Source: Gentiana macrophylla (taxonomy: Eukaryota; Streptophyta; Magnoliopsida; Gentianales; Gentianaceae). From it: a DNA stretch of 64,000 bases. Positions 58,684 through 64,000 of the stretch are shown piece after piece; position 1 is the first letter of the stretch, and each line of letters opens with the position of its first letter. The position numbers and the translations under genes are program-made. The notes beneath the pieces were generated by a model. The model saw only the letters and a program-made list of their open reading frames with translations. It was not told the DNA's origin and did no database searches. Location of the stretch: the NCBI GenBank assembly GCA_026214975.1, contig CM047817.1, forward strand, positions 60,048,407-60,112,406, read 5' to 3'.

Positions 58684-59677
58684 TCACGTCTAAAATGTCT
58701 AGGCTTTTTGCAGTTGAAGCAAATATAATCAGTTCCTTTTTACTTTAGTTAGTTCGGACATTCGGGCTTGAAGTGTCTGGTTTCTTGCATTGAAAGCACA
58801 AGTAGTCATTGTCTTTCTTGGATTCCTCCTTCTTGTCACTAGATTTCCTTGTAAAATTCCTTGGGGAACCTCTTCCAGTTTTCATCATTCTGATCTTCTT
58901 GCTCAGTAGTGCAATCTGCTCTTGCATCTCATCCAGTAAGTCATCTTGAGCTTCTGATGCTTCTTCTTGATGTGAAGCAGCCAGTGCTGTTGTTTTTGGC
59001 TCTTCCTTTTCAGTAGTAGGTGACAACTTCTTTTTGAATTCATATGCCTTAAGATCTGAGAATAACTTGAATGTATCCTCTTCATGCAGTCTTCTCATTT
59101 CTTCTATGGCTGTCACCTTCATCTTCCATCCTTCTGTAGTAGGTAAAGCTTCCAAGATTTTTGTGTTGATCTCTTCATTTGAGTACACAACACTCAGTAG
59201 GGTGAGTTCATCCAGAATTGCATTGAACCTTGATTCCATTTGTTCAATGGTTTCATTGGGTTTCATTTCAAACTTTTGGAACTTCTTCTTTGCCACACTG
59301 ATTTTATTCTTCTTGATTTCATCAGTGCCTTCACAGATCAACTGTATTTTGTCCCAAAGTTCTTTAGCTGTTTTGCAAACTTTAACCTTCATTTACATAT
59401 TGCTATCCAAAGTTCTATAAATGATATCAATAGCAATATTGTTGAGGTTTGCTCTCTTTCTATCTTCAGCATTCCATTCTCTTTTTGGTTTGGCAATGTA
59501 CTGTGTCTCATCTCCCACTTTATTCATCGCTTTGACAATCTCCGGTGGTCCATCCGCACAAGACATCCATCATTTCATCATGAGTTGCGCAAGGTAAGCC
59601 TACATTCGACATTTATATTCATCAAATCTATCTAGAGAACACATCAGCATAGTTCTAGCATACTGGTTGTTATCCAT
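58684..59677 (-). pseudogene. gag: SIR1 gag (broken)
   Basis: The start is placed at ATG 59677, by homology to SIR2 (MDN-QYARTMLMCSLDRFDE). A TAA at 59393-59395, identical in position to that of SIR2, precedes the ATG at 59392. The frame 58745-59392 (215 codons) has ELWDKIQLICEGTDEIKKN, NETIEQMESRFNAILDELTL and HEEDTFKLFSDLKAYEF. The zinc knuckle begins CFQCKKPD and then runs out of frame. Gag would form the particle shell. Confidence 0.9.
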
Positions 59678-59766
59678 GATGCAAGTCTTTGAAAATCGGT
59701 GATTTGAAAGAGTTTTCAAAGTATTTTCACAAGAGAACAAGTAGGATTTCTTGAGTAATGGAAGCC

Positions 59767-59781
59767 AACGCTCCGATACCT
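59767..59781 (-). promoter_or_regulatory. SIR1 primer-binding site, damaged
   Basis: The minus strand next to the LTR reads AGGTATCGGAGCGTTG where TGGTATC(A/G)GAGC is expected. The first base of the site is changed, and the sequence differs again after GGAGC. Confidence 0.65.
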
Positions 59782-59783
59782 AT

Positions 59784-61008
59784 TGTTGGTCCCTTGAAAA
59801 GGCTTTGGTTAAGTTTAGGGGGGGGTGAATAAACGTAACACTTAAAACTTTTGGAGTTAACAAACTCAAGAACTTCAAGGCTGCTTCGGCGATACCTCGA
59901 GAATCTGCGACACCTCAAGAACTCTGGCCGATACACAGTAGTCTACTGATAGTTGAGTTTACTGAATTTGTGTAGCGGAATTATATAAAAAATTAAGCCT
60001 TATTACTTGTTGTTAAATATGATACTAAGTATTGGATACTCAGTAGTGTATGTGTGTGATTTCAGTTGCTAGATTCAGTAGGTTGATGTGTATGATAAGC
60101 TAAATGCAGAATGTAAATGCAGAAAGTAAGTAGGCAGATTTTATAGTGGTTCCAGGTGGTGTAATCCTGTCAGTCCACTCTTCTCCTGTGATGTTGGAGG
60201 TAATTCACTAGAGATCTTTGATGTAGCTATTACAAAGATTCCTAAGTTGATTGTCCTTCACCAATAACTATGGCTTCACAAAGCGAAAACTAGGAGCAGT
60301 GTAGCATTGTTTGCTCTAAAGTCTTCCATTGGTCCTTGAAGGGTAGGATTGCCTCTTCACCATTTCCTCCACCACAAACAATCTTTCACACCCAACAGAT
60401 GCTTCTTGTCTTCAAAGAGTTCTTTGTAAAATAAAGATTGAATCAAGTAAATGATTCAGTTGCAGCAGCTTGATTAGGATGATATAATCAGCAGCATGTA
60501 GTCTTCAAATGTGTAAACTTGATGTTGTTTGAATACATAATACACTTGAAGATTTTCTCTGGATCAGTAAGGTTAAGCTCAGTAGGTTCAGCAGGGTGTT
60601 ATTGCAGCTAAGAATTATCTCTTATATTTTTCTCTTATATGTTCATCGTCTTTTTCTGATTTGAACGTCCTCTATTTATAGGTAGGAGTCCATGTGACTT
60701 GTATTTGAAATTCAAATGTGACCGTTCCTGGTTTTGTCCCATTTGACTTGCTTTCTATCACTATTCATAGGATGACATAATCGTCGTAATCCTTTTGATG
60801 AAATGCATCATCCACCCCTTTGACTTAAAACCACCGATATAGACCGGTCACGATATAAATCAGCTGACTATTACAGTGCTTGTTTGATAAAACCTAGTCA
60901 AAGATCAAACTCTAATAAACCTATACATTTGATCTAGACATCTTTTTGCCTTTGCTCTATAATAGTTAGTCTGGTACTCATCACTAAAACTTAAAAATAA
61001 GTCCAACA
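59784..61008 (-). repeat. SIR1 5' LTR with internal deletion
   Basis: Collinear with 41841-43555 from both ends but only 1225 bp long. About 490 bp present in the left LTR (roughly 42905-43390) are missing at about 60835. The TATA box (CTATTTATAG on the plus strand) at 60672-60681 is kept. Confidence 0.9.
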
Positions 61009-64000
61009 ACAAATCGTTACCAGAGAAATAAAAGGAAATCACAAATTTCCGGTGAGGTCAACACGTTATTAGGGAAAAAAACATTTTTTCTGTTAAGACA
61101 ACTCGTTACCAGAGAAAAACACAAATTTGAACTAGTTAATAAGAAGAAAACATGAATTCGAACTCGTTACCAAAGAAAAAACACAAAGTTCTACTCGTTA
61201 TAAAGGGAAAACACAAATTTCCGGCTATGTCAACTTATTATCTGGGAAAAAACATTTTTTCTGTGAGGACAACTCGTTACCACATAAAAACACAAATTTG
61301 AATTCGTTAATAAGAAGAAAACGTGAATTTGAACTCGTTACCAAAGAAAAAACACAAATTTTCTACTCGTTATAAAGGGAAAACAAAATTTCTGATGATG
61401 TCAACTCGTTATCACTCGTTACCAAAGAAAAAAAACAAATTTCTACTCGTTATAAAGGGAAAACACAAATTTCCGTCAATGTCAACTCGTTATCAGGGAA
61501 AAAACCTTGTTTCTGCAATGGCAACTCGTTAGCAGATAAAAACACAAATTTGAACTCGTTAATAAGAAGAAAACATGAATTCGAACTCGTCAGCAAAGAA
61601 AAAACACAAATATCTTCTCGTTACAAAGGGAAAACACAAATTTCCGGCGATGTCAACTCGTTATTAGGGAAAAAACCTATTTTTCTGCAAGGACAACTCG
61701 TTACCAGAGAAAAACACAAATTTGAACTCGTTAATATGAAGAAAACATGAATTTGAACTCGTTACCAAAGATAAAACACAAATTTCTACTCGTTATAAAG
61801 GGAAAACACAAATTTCCGGCGATGTCAACTCGTTATCAGGGAAATGCATTTTTTCTGCAACGACAACTCGTTACCAGAGAAAAACACAAATTTGAACTCT
61901 TTAGTAAAAAGAAACCATGAATTCGAACTCGTTACCAAAGATAAAAGACAAATTTCTACTCGTTATAAAGGGAAAACACAAAATTTCCGGCGATGTAAAC
62001 TCGTTATCAGGATAAAACCCTTTTTTTTCTGCAAGGACAACTCGTTACCAGAGAAATAAAAGGAAATTACAAATTTCCGGCGAGGTCAACACGTTATTAG
62101 GGAAAAAACATTTTTTCTGTGAAGACAACTCGTTACGAGAAAAACACAAATTTGAACTCGTTAATAAGAAGAAAACATGAATTCGAACTCGTTACCAAAG
62201 AAAAAACACAAATTTCTACTCGTTATAACGGGAAAACATAAATTTCCGGCGATGTCAACTTATTATCAGGGAAAAAACATTATTTCTGTGAGGACAACTC
62301 GTTACCAGATAAAAACACAAATTTGAACTCGTTAATTAGAAGAAAACGTGATTTCGAACTCGTTACCAAAGAGAAAACACAAATTTCTACTCGTTACAAA
62401 GGGAAAACAAAATTTCCGATGATGTCAACTCGTTATCACTCGTTATCAAAGAAAAAAACAAATTTCTACTCGTTATAAAGGGAAAACACAAATTTCCGTC
62501 AATGTCAACTCGTTATCAGGGAAAAAACCTTTTTCCTGCAAGGGCAACTCGTTAGCAGATAAAAACACAAATTTGAACTCGTTAATAAGAAGAAAACATG
62601 AATTCGAACTCGTTAGCAAAGAAAAACACAAATATCTTCTCGTTATAAAGGGAAAACACAAACTTCTGGCCATGTCAACTCGTTATTAGGGAAAAAACCT
62701 ATTTTTCTGCAAGGACAACTCGTTACCAGAGAATAACACAAATTTGAACTCGTTAATATGAAGAAAACATGAATTTGAACTCGTTACCAAAGATAAAACA
62801 CAAATTTCTACACGTTATAAAGGGAAAACACAAATTTCCGGCGATGTTAACTCGTTATCAGGGAAAATACATTTATTCTGCAAGGACAACTCGTTCACTG
62901 AGAAAAACACAAATTTGAACTCGTTAATAAGAAGAAAACATGAATTCGAACTCGTTACCAAAGAAAAAACACAAATTTCTATTCGGTATAAAGGGAAAAC
63001 ACAAATTTCCGGCAATTTCAACTCGTTATCAGGGAAAAAACTTTTTTTCTGCAAGGGCAACATGTTATCAAATAATAACACAAATTTGAACTCGTTAATA
63101 AGTAGAAAACATGAATTCGAACTCGTTAGCAAAGAAAAAACACAAATATTTTCTCGTTATAAAGGGAAAACACAAATTTCCGGCGATGTCAACTCGTAAT
63201 CAGGGAAAATTTTTTCTGCAAGGTCAACTCATTACCAGAGAAAAACACAAATTTGAACTCTTTAATAAGAATAAAACAAGAATTCAAACTCGTTACCAAA
63301 GAAAAAACACATATTTCTACTCGTTATAAAGAGAAAACACTAATTTCCGGCGGTGTCAACTCGTTATCAGGGAAAAAACCCTTTTTTCTGCAAGGACAAC
63401 TCGTTACCAGAGAAAAACACAAATTTCAACTCGTTAATAATAAGAAAACATGAATTCGAACTCGTTAACAAAGAAAAAACACAAATTTATACTCGTTATA
63501 AAGTTAAAACACTATTTTCCGGCGATGTCAACTCATTATCAGGAAAAAAACCTTTTTTCTGCAAGGACAACTCGTTAATAGAGATAAACACAAAACTGAA
63601 CTCGTTAATAAGAAGAAAACACGAATTCGAACTCGTTACAAAAGAAAAAACACAAATTTCTACTCGTTATAAAGGGAAAACACAAATTTCCGGCGATGTC
63701 AACTCGTTATCATGGAAATTTTTTTTTTCTGCAAGGACAACTCGTTACCAGAGAAAAAAACAAATTTGAAGTCATTAATAAGAAGAAAACATGAATTCGA
63801 ACTCGTTACCAAAGAAAAAAGACAAATTTCTTCTCGTTATAAAGGGAAAACACAAATTTCCGGCTATGTCAACTCGTTATCATTGAAAAAACATTTTTTT
63901 CTGCAATTACAACTCGTTACTAGAGAAAAACAAAAATTCAAACTCGTTAATAAGAAGAAAACATGAATTCGAACTCGTCACCAATAAAAAACATAAATTT
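61009..64000 (+). repeat. Satellite array, right block, with higher-order repeat
   Basis: The same monomer and orientation as the left block, running off the window end, with about 17 monomers. Variants recur at a ~1,028-bp period: TAAAAGGAAAT(C/T)AC at 61028 and 62056, GTTATCACTCGTTA at 61408 and 62436, GTTAGCAGATAAAAAC at 61530 and 62557. This is six monomers per higher-order unit. Open frames on both strands follow from monomer length and are not genes. Confidence 0.93.

Larger units (their letters stand above)
41841..61008 (-). mobile_element. SIR1: Sirevirus-type copia element inserted in the satellite, minus strand
   Basis: LTRs 41841-43555 and 59784-61008 start TGTTGGTCCC and end GTCCAACA. 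The target duplication ACAAA is at 41836-41840 and 61009-61013. On the minus strand the order is LTR, primer site, gag, protease, integrase, RT, RNase H, a long env-like ORF, purine tract, LTR. An extra env-like ORF after copia pol defines Sireviruses. SIR2 (44147-51133) lies inside the env-like part. SIR1 without SIR2 is about 12.2 kb. All frames are broken. Confidence 0.93.

Noticed and set aside
61009..64000. Regular direct repeats resembling a CRISPR array
   Set aside because: Repeats and 'spacers' are all related to each other, the unit is ~171 bp with ~31-40-bp sub-repeats, there are no cas genes and the context is a plant genome.

Overview
The window is non-genic, repeat-dense DNA from a flowering plant, probably a eudicot. 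The evidence is nested Ty1/copia and Ty3/gypsy LTR retrotransposons primed by plant initiator tRNA-Met, an env-like Sirevirus copy, a plant-mobile-domain (PMD) pseudogene and a long satellite array with a ~171-bp period. It looks like pericentromeric or other heterochromatin. I found no intact host gene, rRNA, tRNA gene or CRISPR array, and the species cannot be named from this sequence.

Layout. 1-871: unassigned AT-rich sequence with four copies of a 12-bp palindrome. 872-1466 plus 16015-16389: two halves of an old Sirevirus-type LTR (+). It is split by a complete copia element, here called COP1 (1467-16009, minus strand, TSD ACTGG). COP1 is itself split by a smaller plus-strand copia, COP2 (6634-11770, TSD CTCCG). 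16390-30894: a truncated minus-strand gypsy element of Tat-like type. Its right LTR is 30281-30894 and its gag is split by a 9-kb non-autonomous LTR element, here called LARD1 (19497-28496, TSD GAAAT). 30895-34849: a triple short repeat, a ~200-bp-period tandem repeat and a decayed PMD gene on the minus strand. 34850-41840 and 61009-64000: one satellite array. It is interrupted by a minus-strand Sirevirus, SIR1 (41841-61008, TSD ACAAA), and SIR1 carries a second related copy, SIR2 (44147-51133, TSD ATCAG), inside its env-like ORF.

All gag/pol reading frames are broken, so the elements are annotated as pseudogenes. Element ends are much better supported than coding ends: five insertions could be closed on matching 5-bp target duplications (COP1, COP2, LARD1, SIR1, SIR2). 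Relative order follows from nesting. The gypsy element is older than the Sirevirus-type LTR and LARD1; that LTR is older than COP1, which is older than COP2. The satellite duplication is older than SIR1, which is older than SIR2.

The most notable signals are the satellite monomer built from five sub-repeats that each start with ACTCGTTA, its higher-order organisation, the complete but gene-less LARD1, a microhomology-type deletion in SIR2, and a tendency for sibling copies to disagree at CAG/CTG sites. The last may be a sequencing artefact and would affect any dating or frameshift count made from this window.
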